This document shows positions 10,790 to 21,820 of a stretch of DNA of 64,000 nt, in pieces. The notes under the pieces are model-generated. The model ran no database searches and had not been told where the DNA came from. It saw only the letters and a program-made list of their open reading frames with translations. Position numbers and translations under genes: made by a program. This DNA is from Chelonoidis abingdonii (lineage: Eukaryota; Chordata; Testudines; Testudinidae). Positions within the stretch are counted from its first letter, which is position 1. Each line of letters starts with the position of its first letter. The stretch spans positions 35,994,759 to 36,058,758 of the forward strand of contig NC_133774.1 of NCBI RefSeq assembly GCF_003597395.2, in the 5' to 3' direction.

Positions 10790-11945
10790 ATCACAGTCCA
10801 GCCCTTCCATTGCATCTGGGTCACTGACAATGATTAGCCTGGACACAGAATGTACTGGGTGTATGTGAGGCCCTTCACTGCCACAGCATCATCTCCTCAG
10901 TCCGCATTTCTCCACCTCTCCAGCGCAGCCCGGTTCTCCCTCCTCTCCATGGAGAGACAGGCATTGGCATGGGACCCACAGATTGAGGAGTTAGAGAGAG
11001 GGCACAGGAACAGTGCAGTGACAAATATGGAGTGAGTGCGGATATTTTGGGAGGGCAGACATTGAGAGACATGAGGGATCTGGTGGGGAAAGAGATGAAG
11101 CCGCCCCAATATCCCCCACTGTGCAATTCTGCCTCCATACCTGCTTTCCACCTCATTCTTCATGGCATTGTTCCAACACTCCCTCATATTGTCCTTCACT
11201 GCTTTAACCCCACCATTTTCCCTCCAGCTGTCCAGATTTTCTCCCTCCCTGAGCCCTGGCACTGCTCCAACTCCTCCAATATTCCCTCTATCTTGGCCAT
11301 TGCTCTGACTACTCCCAACATCCCCATTTCTTTAAGTCCTCCACCACCATATGCCTTCAGCTCCACCCTCTTTCTTGCCATCCCATGCCTCTACTAAGCC
11401 TAGACTGGCTGTGGAAAGGTGGCAGGGCTTTGAGGAGTACATGTGGCAGCCAGAGGTAGAAAGGGACAGGAAAGTGTAGATGTAGAATCCATGCCCATAA
11501 TCTGGACCTAAGATATGGGGAAGGAGCTCTATACATCCATAGGAGCATAAGAGGCTCAGAGAGGTGTGAAGTGGCCCCTGTATCTCAATGTGATGTTCTC
11601 AGTTGAATGAGACCACCCCATTTAGATGAATATAGCCTGAAACAACAGCTCTAAGAGGTGTGAACTGCTCCATTCATCTCAGTGGATTTTTTTCCTACCT
11701 CCTCCCGCAGGCAGAGACCACAAAATCCTCTTTCACACTCGGGGGAGGCCTCTGTCATTCCCAAGGGTAGGGGTTGCAGCTGCTCCATTCCTCCCCTTCC
11801 CTCGTAGTGTGAAGTTTGAGCCCCTCTTGCCTTTCCCTGGAGAGATGGGACTTCGAATGGGAGGCATCTCCCACCACTAGCTGGCCAGGTCAACAGGATC
11901 AGGGGTGGGGAAGAGTCAGCAGTTTCAAACAGGAAGAAAGATTGC
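10790..11945. other. No gene seen; pyrimidine-rich stretch
   Basis: Part of this region is strongly C/T-rich on the plus strand (about 11100-11400). That strand bias produces several overlapping open frames in both directions, none with a recognisable product. No repeat family recognised. Confidence 0.4.
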
Positions 11946-12313
11946 CAGGGCCGCCCAGAGCCGGGGGAAGTGGGGCAATTTTCCCCAGGCCCCGGGCCCC
12001 ACAGGCGCCCTCATGAGAGTTTTTTGGGGCCCCTGGAGGAGGGTCCTTCATTCACTCTGGGAGCCCTGGAAAATTCTCACGGGGCCCGGGCCCTCAGAGT
12101 GTCTTCCACTCTGGGTCTTTGGTGGCAATTCAGTGGCGGGGGTGTCCTTCCACTCCAGGACCCACCGCTGAAGTGCCCCAAAGACCTGCAGTGGGGGGGT
12201 CCTTCTGCCCTGGGACCCGCTGCCAAAGTGCCGGGTCTTCGGCAGCAATTCGGCAGCAGGAGGCCCCCAGCCACCGAAGACCCCAGGCTCCCTGAATCCT
12301 CTGGGCAGCTCTG
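11946..12313. mobile_element. hAT-type non-autonomous element
   Basis: A 368-bp element begins 'cagggccgcccagag' and ends 'ctctgggcagctctg', which are inverted repeats. The flanks are AAGATTGC (11938-11945) and AAGATTGT (12314-12321), an 8-bp target duplication with one mismatch, as expected for hAT elements. Inside are repeated GC-rich motifs such as 'gtcttcggcagcaattcggc'. No transposase. Confidence 0.75.
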
Positions 12314-12574
12314 AAGATTGTGGGGCTGACAGGCCCCTCACTCCAAAGCCTCCCAATTTCCCCTGCCACCCTCCTCCATGTTTCCCCCTCCCAGACCCGC
12401 ATTCCTCCCATGCTTCCTAATCTCCTTCCCTGCCTGCTGTCCTAAACACCACACACACCCCTTCTCTCCTCCCCATCCCCATTTATCCCCCCTCTGCTTA
12501 ATCCCATTCCTTTCTCTCCCATTCCTCCAGCTCCTAATCCCCCTCTCCTCCCTGCCCCAACCTTCATACCCCTT

Positions 12575-13850
12575 GCAAAAGCAGCAGAGAATCCTGTGGC
12601 ACCTTATAGACTAACAGACATTTTGGAGCATGAGCTTTTGTGGGTGAATACCCACTTCGTCAGACGCAGGTAGTGGAAATTTCCAGGGGCAGGTATATAT
12701 ATGCTAGCAAGCAAGCTAGAGATAATAAGGTTAGTTTCAATCAGGGAGGATAAGTCCCTGTCGAGCAGGCAGAGTGTGAACAACAAAGGAGGAGAAACTG
12801 GTTCTGTAATTTGGCAAGCCATTCACAGTCTTTGTTAGTCAGAAGTGATGGTGTCTCCATAAATTTACGAGATGAGAACTGAAGCGTCAGCAGTTTTTCT
12901 TTCTCTAGAAGATCTAGTCTGAGTTTTTATTAGTTTGCACGCTGGATCCGGGCCCCTTTAAGTGTCCTACTGCTATAGTGTTGCCAGGTAGAGAGTTGAA
13001 GTGGCCTCTCCTACAGGCTTTTGTTATTGTATATGCCTGTCCTTGAACTCCTAGTAATATTTGTGTCCCATTTATTGCCTTTCCTCCGTAGTGGACTGTC
13101 CAGTTGGCCCCGATGTACATTAGCATAGGGGCATTGCTGGGCATATGACGGCATATATACATTGGTGGACAAGCAGTGAGTGAACGCAAGTGAAGGTATG
13201 GCTGAATCTGGTTAGGTCCGGAACGGGTCGCTGGTGTAGATATTGGCAGAGTTGGCATCGCCGAAGGTTTGTGCATGGCATGGTTCATGAAGCTAGAGTT
13301 ACTATTACCGGTGTGCAGTGCTGGTGAGAATACGTGCAGGTGGCAGTGTTGCTGCGGCAAGGATTGGCCTGCCACCCAAGACCTTGAAAGTGGTGGGATC
13401 ATGTCCAGGATGAGGTTTGTAGATCCCTGATGATGTGTTTGGAGGGGTTTAGCTGGGGGCTGTATGGATAGGCCATGGAAGTCCTGTGGTTTCTTTCTTG
13501 GGTTGTCTGCAATGTGAGGAGCTTCTGGGTAACAAAACGTCTGGCTCTGTTTGACCTGTTCCTAATACCTCGTGCCGGTATTGTAGTTTGAGAAATGCTT
13601 GGTGAGATTTTGTTAGGTGTTGGTCTCTGTCTCAGGGTTAGAGCAGAATGCAGTTGTACCTCAAGGCTTGGCATTGTAGACAATGAATCGTGTTATGGCC
13701 CGGGATGGAAAGCTGGAGGCATGAAGGTAGGCAAGCGGTTGTATAGGTTTTCAATATAGGGTGGTGTTAATGTGACCATCACTTATTTGCACCGTGGTGT
13801 CTAGAAAGTGGACCTCCTGTGTAGATTGGTCCAGGCTGAGGTTGATGACT
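12575..13850 (-). mobile_element. Penelope-like element fragment with decayed GIY-YIG domain
   Basis: On the minus strand, about 13300-12950 reads a Cys-containing block (PCTNLRRCQLCQYLHQRPV) followed in other frames by LMYIGANWTVHYGGKAINGT and KACRRGHFNSLPGNTI. This fits the GIY-YIG endonuclease region of Penelope-like elements (family pattern Y-I-G-x-TGQ..R-x-NGH..HFN-x-PGH) after frameshifts. The end at 12590-12680 is the tail 'gacgaagtgggtattcaccc' and 'ggtgccacaggattctctgc', which I recognise as a common turtle Penelope-like 3' end. The reverse transcriptase is absent. Inserted in a C-rich stretch. Confidence 0.6.
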
Positions 13851-16285
13851 CCAACACCCTCCCCACAATCTCTACTGCTCTAACCCCCCACATTCCTTAG
13901 CTCTCCCCCCAAAAAGTTGTAAGAATCTGAAAATGTTCTATGACTTCCTGATAGGGGGTCTGTGTATCAGGAAACTCTTGATCAAATGACCCAGACTTGC
14001 TTCCCTTTGATCACATTCAGTTCCATTGCTCAGGAAACATGATAATATTATCCTAACTACTTATTAATCTCTTATCTTCCCTCTGGCTATTCAGTGCTAA
14101 TTTCCTTGAAAATACTTCTCAAATAAAATAAGATTCTGCCTGTGGGTTTTAGAGCACTTTAAATATCATTCTTAAACCAGAAATTTGGATCTCAGGGCAA
14201 AGCTTCCACAAGGAGCCCCTGTAAAATGCAAGGAATGTACACAACACACATTTTCTGAAAACTGCTCATGGGCTCAACCTCACAGTGCCTGGGTGTAGTG
14301 CACGTTTACTGACCACAGCCTGTCACCTTGCACCACCTCATTATTATGACAAAAGACTGCCGGGAAACCCTCTTGTCTAAACAGCACCCTAGTCTTGGAT
14401 ATAAATATGCATTTCACTATTTTAGGCATGTCTGTTTAGCACATGCTGACCTGGAGTTCTAAACTTTATCTGATCTTTTTCAATATTGCTTCTCCAAAGG
14501 GACAAGGGTGCTAGACACTAGCTGAGATAAATCCTGAGAAACCGAAGTCTGTTTGGGGAGGATCAGGCCAGTTAGATCCCCAGGTTTGTGCAAAAAGTTC
14601 AGAGAACAAATTATTTTTAAAATGGTGTTCAGGGAGCTGTCTCTCAGGACCCTATTATTCCATGACCCCAAATCTGGTTCACTAGCACTACCCAACATCT
14701 CCAGGAGGCACAGCAGATTCAAGACAATCTGAGAGAGCATATGGTTTTTAGATTGGTCCATCTCTACAAAAGAAGCGATGCTCAGCCTTAACTGTAGCAG
14801 AGCTGGTGCTCCTTTATAATCCCTCATGGAATCTATATCCATGGCAAACATACAAATGTACAAGTTTCCCTCCACTTTAAGTGGAGATGCCAGGGTTCTT
14901 ATTACTAGAAATAAATTATTTAAAGTAAAAAGTTTAGACAGTGACCTTTATATAATCATTCCATAGTCTAATAAACTCAAGTACATGTGATATCCTCTAT
15001 GTTGTGTACAAGTTCCCAGGAAACATGCATACTACATACATGTTGTGTCCTTCAGTTCCTGGAAGAGTAGGAAGACATCATTCTCATGTGAATGTAGATA
15101 ATAAATGTTTAAAGTTAGGCTCTGAGAAGTAACTTTCTAAATTATATCATCTAGCTAGATAAATGTGTGTGTATTAATTTGCTAGCCCTGCAAATTCTCT
15201 CCGTGATTGGAAAGTCAAACTGAGTTTTTCTGACTTGTGTCTCATCACCAGTAATAAAGATTCTGCAGGTCTAACTCTGCTTTCGGTTACTTCTTTGCAG
15301 TCCCATTGCCTTCAGATCCTGCCTCTATTTCCATTTGGCTACTCCTCTGCCTTTGGACTGTCCCTTCAGTCACCAGGAAAAAAGGCAAGATCATCTCTGG
15401 CAAAATGCATCTCTTCTTGCTTTAAAGAGACTTACACAGCAGAAAGTTTCCTATACACTCTAGGTAGTAAAGGCTCACACCATTGCAGTGACAGCTTCCT
15501 GGACTGAGAAAGAGATTGAGAAAGAGAGTCAGCTTCGAAACTTCCAAACGCTGTTATTTAAAGAACGTGATTTCTAATTACAACTGTATTGCCCATGCCA
15601 ATCCCTACTAAACAATCCTGATTCTTTACTAAAATAGCTCAAGCCATGTGAATAAACTTGAGGACATTTACTAATTCTGATTTCCCTACTGTTTTGTTGC
15701 AAAGTATAAAGTAAATATTGAAAATAAATAGTCATTAGCTATAAGAGTTTGAACAGGTGTTAGCCTTAAAGTCTCCCTTGCACCTATTTCTAGTACACCT
15801 ATGAAACACTTCTGCCAAAGCAAACTATTACCTCTTTTGACCTCACTAGCTTTAGCTTTTTGTCAAGAATGTACAATGCAAAATGTAAATAACGGCCACT
15901 GACCAGGAGTAAGTCAATGTTTAGAAAAGATGAAGAGGGCTGCTGCTGTCATATTAAACTGTCTGTAAAATGTTTGTTTTTCTCCACTATTAGAGCTATG
16001 TGCGATTTTACTTCATAAAAATGTTCAGGAAAACAAGTGGGGGGGGGGACCTCAGTAAAATTCCATTTCTCTACAGTCACATTAAAGAGAAGAGCCAAAA
16101 CCAACAACGGCTGCTTTACACAGAACAACTCACTGGGCTGTATACTGGCCTCCTTATGCATGCATCAAGGCCACCATAGGGCCTAATTGTCAAAATGTAG
16201 GGCCTTACAGCAAACCAGATAATTTGAGGGTGGAGGGAGAATACTTTTTAATAGAAAGAAACCTCTTACTAGTAGAAAAAGTAGT
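13851..16285. other. No host gene seen
   Basis: Unique-looking or anciently repetitive sequence. The only notable frame is the 132-codon ORF at 14480-14875. A G-homopolymer lies at about 16040-16048. Confidence 0.4.
14480..14875 (-). other. Uncharacterised 131-aa ORF
   Basis: An uninterrupted minus-strand frame of 131 residues has a leucine-rich composition (SQIVLNLLCLLEMLG, then LNTILKIICSLNFLHKPG). I recognise no family. No upstream promoter, splice site or neighbouring exon supports it. It could be a retroelement gag-like remnant or chance. The residues are not especially low in complexity, which is the only reason to list it. Confidence 0.2.
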
Positions 16286-16287
16286 TA

Positions 16288-16692
16288 CAGTAGAACCTCA
16301 GTTACAAACAACAGAGTTACAAACTGACTGGCCAATCACACACCTCATTTAGAATCAGAAGTACACAATCAGGCAGCAAAGACCGAAAAAAAGCAAATAC
16401 TGAACACTACCGTGTTAAACGTAAACTAGTAAAAAAAAAAAAGAAAAGGAAAATTTAAAAAAAAAAAGATTTGACAAGGTAAGGAAACTGTTTCTGTGCT
16501 TGTTTCATTTAAATTAAGATGGTTAAAAGCAGAATTTTTCTTCTGCATATTCAATTTTCAAAGCCGTATTAAGTCAATGTTCAGTTGTAAACTTTTGAAA
16601 GAATAACCATAACATTTTGTCCAGCATTACGAACATTTCAGAGTTACCAACAGCATCCATTCCCACGGTGGTGTAACTCTGAGATTCTATGG
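16288..16692. mobile_element. Tc1/mariner-superfamily (pogo/Tigger-like) MITE
   Basis: A 405-bp element flanked by TA (16286-16287 and 16693-16694). The left end 'cagtagaacctcagttac' pairs with the right end 'gtaactctgagattctatgg' as imperfect inverted repeats. A second internal pair around 'gagttacaaactgac' and 'cattacgaacatttcagagt' is seen. A-rich centre. Non-coding. Confidence 0.6.
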
Positions 16693-17124
16693 TATATGAA
16701 TTGGTAAATGTTGGATAATAATGGTAAAGCTAAATACTGCTATACAGCTGAATGGAATTTAAAAAAAACTATATTGTTTTTCTATTTGAGACAAAGACTC
16801 ATATGTAACAACTAATTAGATTACTTAAACTGAAGGTGCTTCCTCTTTGTGAGGCTATAAATGTATCCTGGGTGAGAAAACTACAACCCCAAAAGCCAAT
16901 ATGTCACTAGTTCAAGATAGATTTATTACTGCATATAAAGCAAGCATCCACAAGTTGTTATTATGCCATAATGTTGTACCCCTCACCTAACCACATCCTC
17001 TCAGTTCCCCTGCTTGTCCTGGCACCTTGAGGGAGGCTTAGGCCCCTGACCCAACACACACACGCCTACTAAAAGTAAGTCCTTTTTGGCCAAATCCTGA
17101 GATCCAGTCTCAGTTTTCACTTAG

Positions 17125-19010
17125 GCTCATAAGAACAGCCATACTGGGTCAGACCCAGGGCCAGTGCAAGGAAGTTTCACGCCCTAGGTGAAACTTCCAC
17201 CTTGCGCCACCCTCCCACCCAGCTAACACCTCCCACCGCCTCCCCGTGGCAGCTAACCATGCCCACCCACCCCTCCGACCCGAGACACCCCCCCGTGGCA
17301 GCTAACCCCACACGCCGCAGCAGCTAACCCACCCCCCCACCCAGGGAGCCCCCCACAGAGCTATCCCAGTGCAAGCCCCCCTCCAGAGCACCTCGGCCAC
17401 CTCACGCGCTAGCTTGGCCTGGGGGAACCCCTCCCATGGTCGCTAACCCCACCCCCTCCATGCAGCTAACCCCACAGCCTGTGGCAGCCTACCACCTGGG
17501 AGCACCCCCTGCGAAAATCTAACACTCTCCCAGAGACCCCCCTCGCCCCCTGGATGGAAGCTTAACACTGACCCTTCACGGCAGCTAACCCTGCTTGGGG
17601 AGCCCGCCCAGCTCTCCACACTGAGCATGCTGCGCTGCTGTACTTCTCTCCCTGCCAGGCTTGCACTGCTGACTGGAGGAGACTTAGAGCGGTGGCAGTG
17701 TTGTCAAGCAGAGTAGGCAGAGTGGGGTGATTTGGGGGCGGGTGGTTTCCCTGTGCGCCCCCCGTTACTGCGGGCGGGCCCTCTTCGCGCCCCCCCCCCC
17801 CCCCCGCACCCAGATCACCTCCACTCCACCTCCTCGCCTGAGCAGGCTTTTAGGCGCCTTCAACCACTAGGCACCCTAGGCGGCCGCCTAGTTTGCCTAA
17901 GTGATTGTACCGGCCCTGGTCAGACTAAAGGGCCATCATGCTCAGTATCCTGTTCTCTGACAGTGGCCAATGCCAGGTGCCCCAGAGGGAATGAACACAA
18001 CAGCCTATCATCAAGTGATCCATGACCTGTCACCCAATCCCAGCCTCTGGCAAACAGAACCTAGGGATACCATTCCTGCCCATCTTGGCTAATAGCCATT
18101 GATGGACCTATCCTCCATGAATCTATCTAGCTCCTTTTTGAACCTCATTATCATATTGCCGTTCACAACACCCTCTGGCAAGGAGTTCCAGAGGTTAACA
18201 GTGTGTTGTGTGAAAAAATACTTTCTTGTGTTTGTTTTAAACCTACTACCTATTATTATTATTTGGTGGTCCTTGTTCTTGTATTATGAGAAGGAGTAAA
18301 TAACCCTTCCCTATTTACTTTCTCTATACCACTCATGATTTTATAGACCTCTATCATATCCCCCCTTAGTCGCCTCTTTTCCAAGCTGAAAAGTCCCAGT
18401 CTTATTAATCTTTCCTCATACGGAATCTGTTCTATACCACTAATCATTTTTTTTACCCTTTTCTGAACCTTTTCCAATTCCAATAAATCATTTTTGAGAT
18501 GGAGTGACAACATCTGCATGCAGTATTCAAGGTACCATGGATTCATATAGAGGCAATATGATATTTTCTGTCTTATTATCTATTCCTTTTTTGAGGATTC
18601 CCAACATTCTGTTTGCTTTTTTGACTGCAGCTGCACATTGAGTGGATGATTTCAGAGAACTATCCAGAATGACTCCAAGATCTCTTTCCTGATGAGAGTG
18701 GTAACAACTAATGTAGTCCCCATCATTGTATATGTATAGTTAGGATTATGTTTTCCAATGTGCATTACTTTGCATTTATCAATGTTAAATTTCATCTGCC
18801 ATTTTGTTGCCCAGTACCCAGTTTTGTGAGATTTTTTTGTAGCTCTTCACAGTCTGCCTGGGACTTAACTATCTTCAGTAGTTTTGTATCATCTGCAAAT
18901 TTTGCCACCTCATGTTTACCCCTTTTTCCAGATCGTTTATGAATATGTTAAATAGGACTGGGCCCAGTACAGATCTCTGAGGGACACCACTGTCAGCTTG
19001 TATTCTGGGG
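17125..19010 (-). repeat. CR1 LINE 3' half, interrupted by a hAT element
   Basis: The reverse complement matches the CR1 copy at 9300-10785. On the minus strand 18546-18259 reads LEYCMQMLSLHLKNDLLELE...QIPYEERLIRLGLFSLEKRRL, the reverse transcriptase C-terminal region, and further upstream 'ctccaagatctctttcctga' (about 18670) matches the DLGVIVDS segment. The 3' terminus starts at 17130 ('agaacagccatactgggtca'), is split at 17155/17919 by an inserted element, and resumes with 'gtcagactaaagggccatca'. Truncated at about 19010. Confidence 0.85.
17156..17918. mobile_element. hAT-type element nested in CR1
   Basis: A 763-bp GC-rich element begins 'cagggccagtgcaag' and ends 'gattgtaccggccctg', imperfect terminal inverted repeats. 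It is flanked by GTCAGACC (17148-17155) and GTCAGACT (17919-17926), an 8-bp duplication of CR1 sequence. The interior holds repeated units around 'ggcagctaacc' and a 17-bp C homopolymer near 17790. No transposase frame. Confidence 0.8.
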
Positions 19011-19371
19011 AGCTGATTATTATATTATTGTGTCTTATTTATAGAACTAAATGCGTTTCATTTAGACCTTCTTATATTTTAGGAATAAATATTGAGTATG
19101 AAATTATGTATTTACCTGGTAGGCTTTGTGTTTATTTAAAATAAAAGACTTTGTGTTTATTTTAATAAAAGGCTGGACGTTTTGATGCAATTTGGTGTGT
19201 TTTATCAGTGTAGTCCCTACTGAACTATGGTAACAGCGATGTCTAAACACATTGAAAACAGATGTAGCAGATTCTGCCTCTGCTGCCCAAAGCAGAGCCA
19301 TCACAGTTCCCAGGCATTTCAGTTCGGATGGCAAAGTGCTTCCTTTGAGGAGGGAATCAGATTGGAATTGT

Positions 19372-19644
19372 CAGGGCCGGCTCTAGCCATTTCGCCACCC
19401 CAAGCACGGCGGCACGCCACGGGGGGTGCTCTGCCACTCGCCGGTCCCGCGGCTCCGGTGGACCTCCCACAGGAGTGCCTGTGGATGCTCCACCGGAGCC
19501 GTGGGATCAGCAGACCCTCTGAGGGGACGCCTGCGGGAGGTCCACTGGAGCCGCCTGCTGCCCTCTCAGCAACCAGCAGAGCATTCCCCGCTGCATGCCG
19601 CCCCAAGCATGCGCTTTGCTTGCTGGGGCCTGGAGCCAGCCCTC
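19372..19644. mobile_element. hAT-type MITE with perfect 8-bp duplication
   Basis: A 273-bp element begins 'cagggccggctctagcc' and ends 'cctggagccagccctc'. Flanks GGAATTGT at 19364-19371 and 19645-19652 are identical. The unbroken duplication implies a relatively recent insertion. Internal inverted GC-rich segments ('ggacctcccacagg', 'gcgggaggtccact'). Confidence 0.85.
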
Positions 19645-19659
19645 GGAATTGTGCCAGTG

Positions 19660-21367
19660 CTGAGCCCTCATAGTTCTAGAGGTGCCTGAAAAAATCACAG
19701 TGCCCAAAATGTGATTAACAGTCCTAGGGTTACATTTGCGATTCATTTGCATTAAATGCAGGAGACCACATCTACTCTAATTTTTAGGACAACGGTGTGA
19801 TTTGCAAAGACCACAGGTCTCTGGTGGATGCAAGATAGCTCCTTTACTAAGCAGCCTGGCACTCGGATCGGATGAAGCATTGCTCACAGGAAACTGTACT
19901 GTCTGCAAGTCACACCTTCATCATCATGCTATGTATTTATAAAGTTCTGTTGGTGTGCATGGCCCTGTGCAACAGGCAGATACTGTAACCTTAACTGAGA
20001 AGTCCCTGACGTTGAGCCTTCAAAATCTTAGCTAAGCCATGCTGGGCAGGGACCAGTGGATGTGCAAAGGAGTCCCGGACTGTGATCTTCATTCTCTTAT
20101 GTACCATAGAAATGGAAACTTCTTATATGACATATTAATTACAATGTTATTCGGTTCACAAGCTAACCACACAACTTTGAACAGGTAGCTGCAATTTAAC
20201 TTTAATTTAAAGTTAAAAATTTAACTTTTTAAATTTAAAAATTGTATCAGTTTAACTTTTGAAATCGCTATTTTCACTTCTGTTTACCAGACAGAATTCT
20301 ATTGCTTGTTAACAGGCAGTGTCTCTTTTTCCTAAGGCTGCCTGCTTTATCAGAACAAGTTCCAGTAAGAAAGATATTCTTCTTCTACTGTTATTGAACA
20401 CACTGTTATTTTTGCACAAACCCAAGTAAACGAACATGCCTGATGCAAAACAATGTTTACTTGTAATTATTTTTAAAAATCCATTATAATTTAATGTACA
20501 AAACCATTTAGTGCTCACAGTAGCTGTAAAAATACATTTACAATTGTATACAAGTCACTCAGTGTCTAAATGTGATCTTGTAAACTTCCCGGATTTAAAA
20601 TTCCAGTAATAATAAAGTGTAGTATGCTTAATATACTTCAGATAGTGTGTGCATTTCCAAAGATGCTATATATAATCACTATTTTATAACCTCACGTTCG
20701 TTCTAGCAAAATTGCTGTGAGAGAAACCAGGCAACATATTTTTCAAAGCTATCTCAACAACAGTAATACTACCGATAATAAATAATTATTGTCTGTGAAG
20801 GGACACTAACAATTTGAAAGTCACATTTCTGTCTGAAAATGTTCTACCTGTTCTAGTTACGATCACTATAACTGAAGGAAGTTGCTGAGGCAATTTTTTT
20901 TTCAGTTCGTTTGGGGTGTGTATTTGATTAGTGTGTACAGTCAGTTTTGTTGTTTCCCCTGTGTAGTTAGTTGCTGAAAAGACCCTGCAAACATCAACAG
21001 GGAAGCAGAGAACCCCTTATTCACATTTTAATTAATTTTTTAAAAGTTTCAAGGCACACACACTCTTTACAGAGATTTTAAAAAATCCAAATGGACAGTG
21101 TCCGTTTAAGTATCTCTCTAAACCTGCTAAGAAGTTGGAAGGGTCACAACAATGGCTTAAAAAAAAACACCACCACAACTGTATTGTGGTAAATGTATCT
21201 TTTCCTTCTAAAAAAATCGGTTCCAGTTTCTGCGACAGACCACGTCCTGTAAGTGGAAGTCACCGTGAGGGGCTAGGGTAGGCGGAACAGTGCTAAGTTC
21301 CAGTGCAGGCAGTGCGAAGTTTTCAGTGGAGACCTTGGCCAGTGTAGTTAGCTGATCGTTTCCTGGC
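19660..21367 (-). other. MCIDAS 3' flank, probable 3' UTR
   Basis: Directly downstream of the MCIDAS stop codon on the minus strand, AT-rich and without other gene signals. A minus-strand ATTAAA candidate lies at about 21026-21031 and another at about 20487-20492. The true polyadenylation site cannot be chosen by eye. Confidence 0.4.
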
Positions 21368-21820
21368 TCAGCTGGGAACCCATCTAAACTTGTAGCCGCC
21401 GGTGGCTGTCCTAATAGTGAAAGCATTTCCTTGGGGGAAAGCTAGTGTCCGGATCGTGCAGTGATCTGTGATGGAGGTCCTGAAAGACACGCCTTCCTCC
21501 AGCTCGCTGTTACTGAGATCCACCGAGCTGCGACTGCTGCAAGTCTGCAGTCCACTGAACGCCCCGTACATATTAATAGCCTGGCTCTGGCTGTCCGGGG
21601 CGCGTGTTGCCTCCGCCTGCAGCCGAGGGCGCTTCGCCTCTCGGTTCTCATCAATAGTCTGCAGCGCCGCGTTACAAGTGTCTGATATTTCCCTCAGGAT
21701 TTCATCCACTTCTGCGCAGTCCTCCTGCCCGGCCGCGTACAGCTGCTCCAGGCTTCTCTTAGCTGAGCTCCTGGGAAGGAAAGCGTCGGCCCCATCCTTG
21801 GACTGGTGGATCATCAGTTT
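21368..21820 (-). CDS. MCIDAS: MCIDAS exon 6 (last coding)
   Basis: Acceptor 'ctacag' precedes AAACTGATGATCC at 21820. The exon codes 150 residues plus TGA, including [19 protein letters not shown] and the TIRT domain ending [10 protein letters not shown]. Confidence 0.95.
   Translation of the reverse strand, partial: KLMIHQSKDGADAFLPRSSAKRSLEQLYAAGQEDCAEVDEILREISDTCNAALQTIDENREAKRPRLQAEATRAPDSQSQAINMYGAFSGLQTCSSRSSVDLSNSELEEGVSFRTSITDHCTIRTLAFPQGNAFTIRTATGGYKFRWVPS

Noticed and set aside
11032..11397. 121-aa ORFs on both strands
   Set aside because: Open because of pyrimidine strand bias; low-complexity Pro/Ser/Leu composition and no recognisable product.
12048..12411. Overlapping Gly/Pro-rich ORFs
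   Set aside because: They lie inside the hAT-type element and reflect its GC-rich repeats.
19227..19673. 148-aa plus-strand ORF
   Set aside because: Spans a non-coding hAT MITE and its flanks; no conserved domain.
1..21367. GPX8 or CDC20B with the miR-449 cluster, expected beyond MCIDAS
   Set aside because: No exon with a glutathione peroxidase or WD-repeat signature and no miR-449-like hairpin was seen by eye. They may lie further left.
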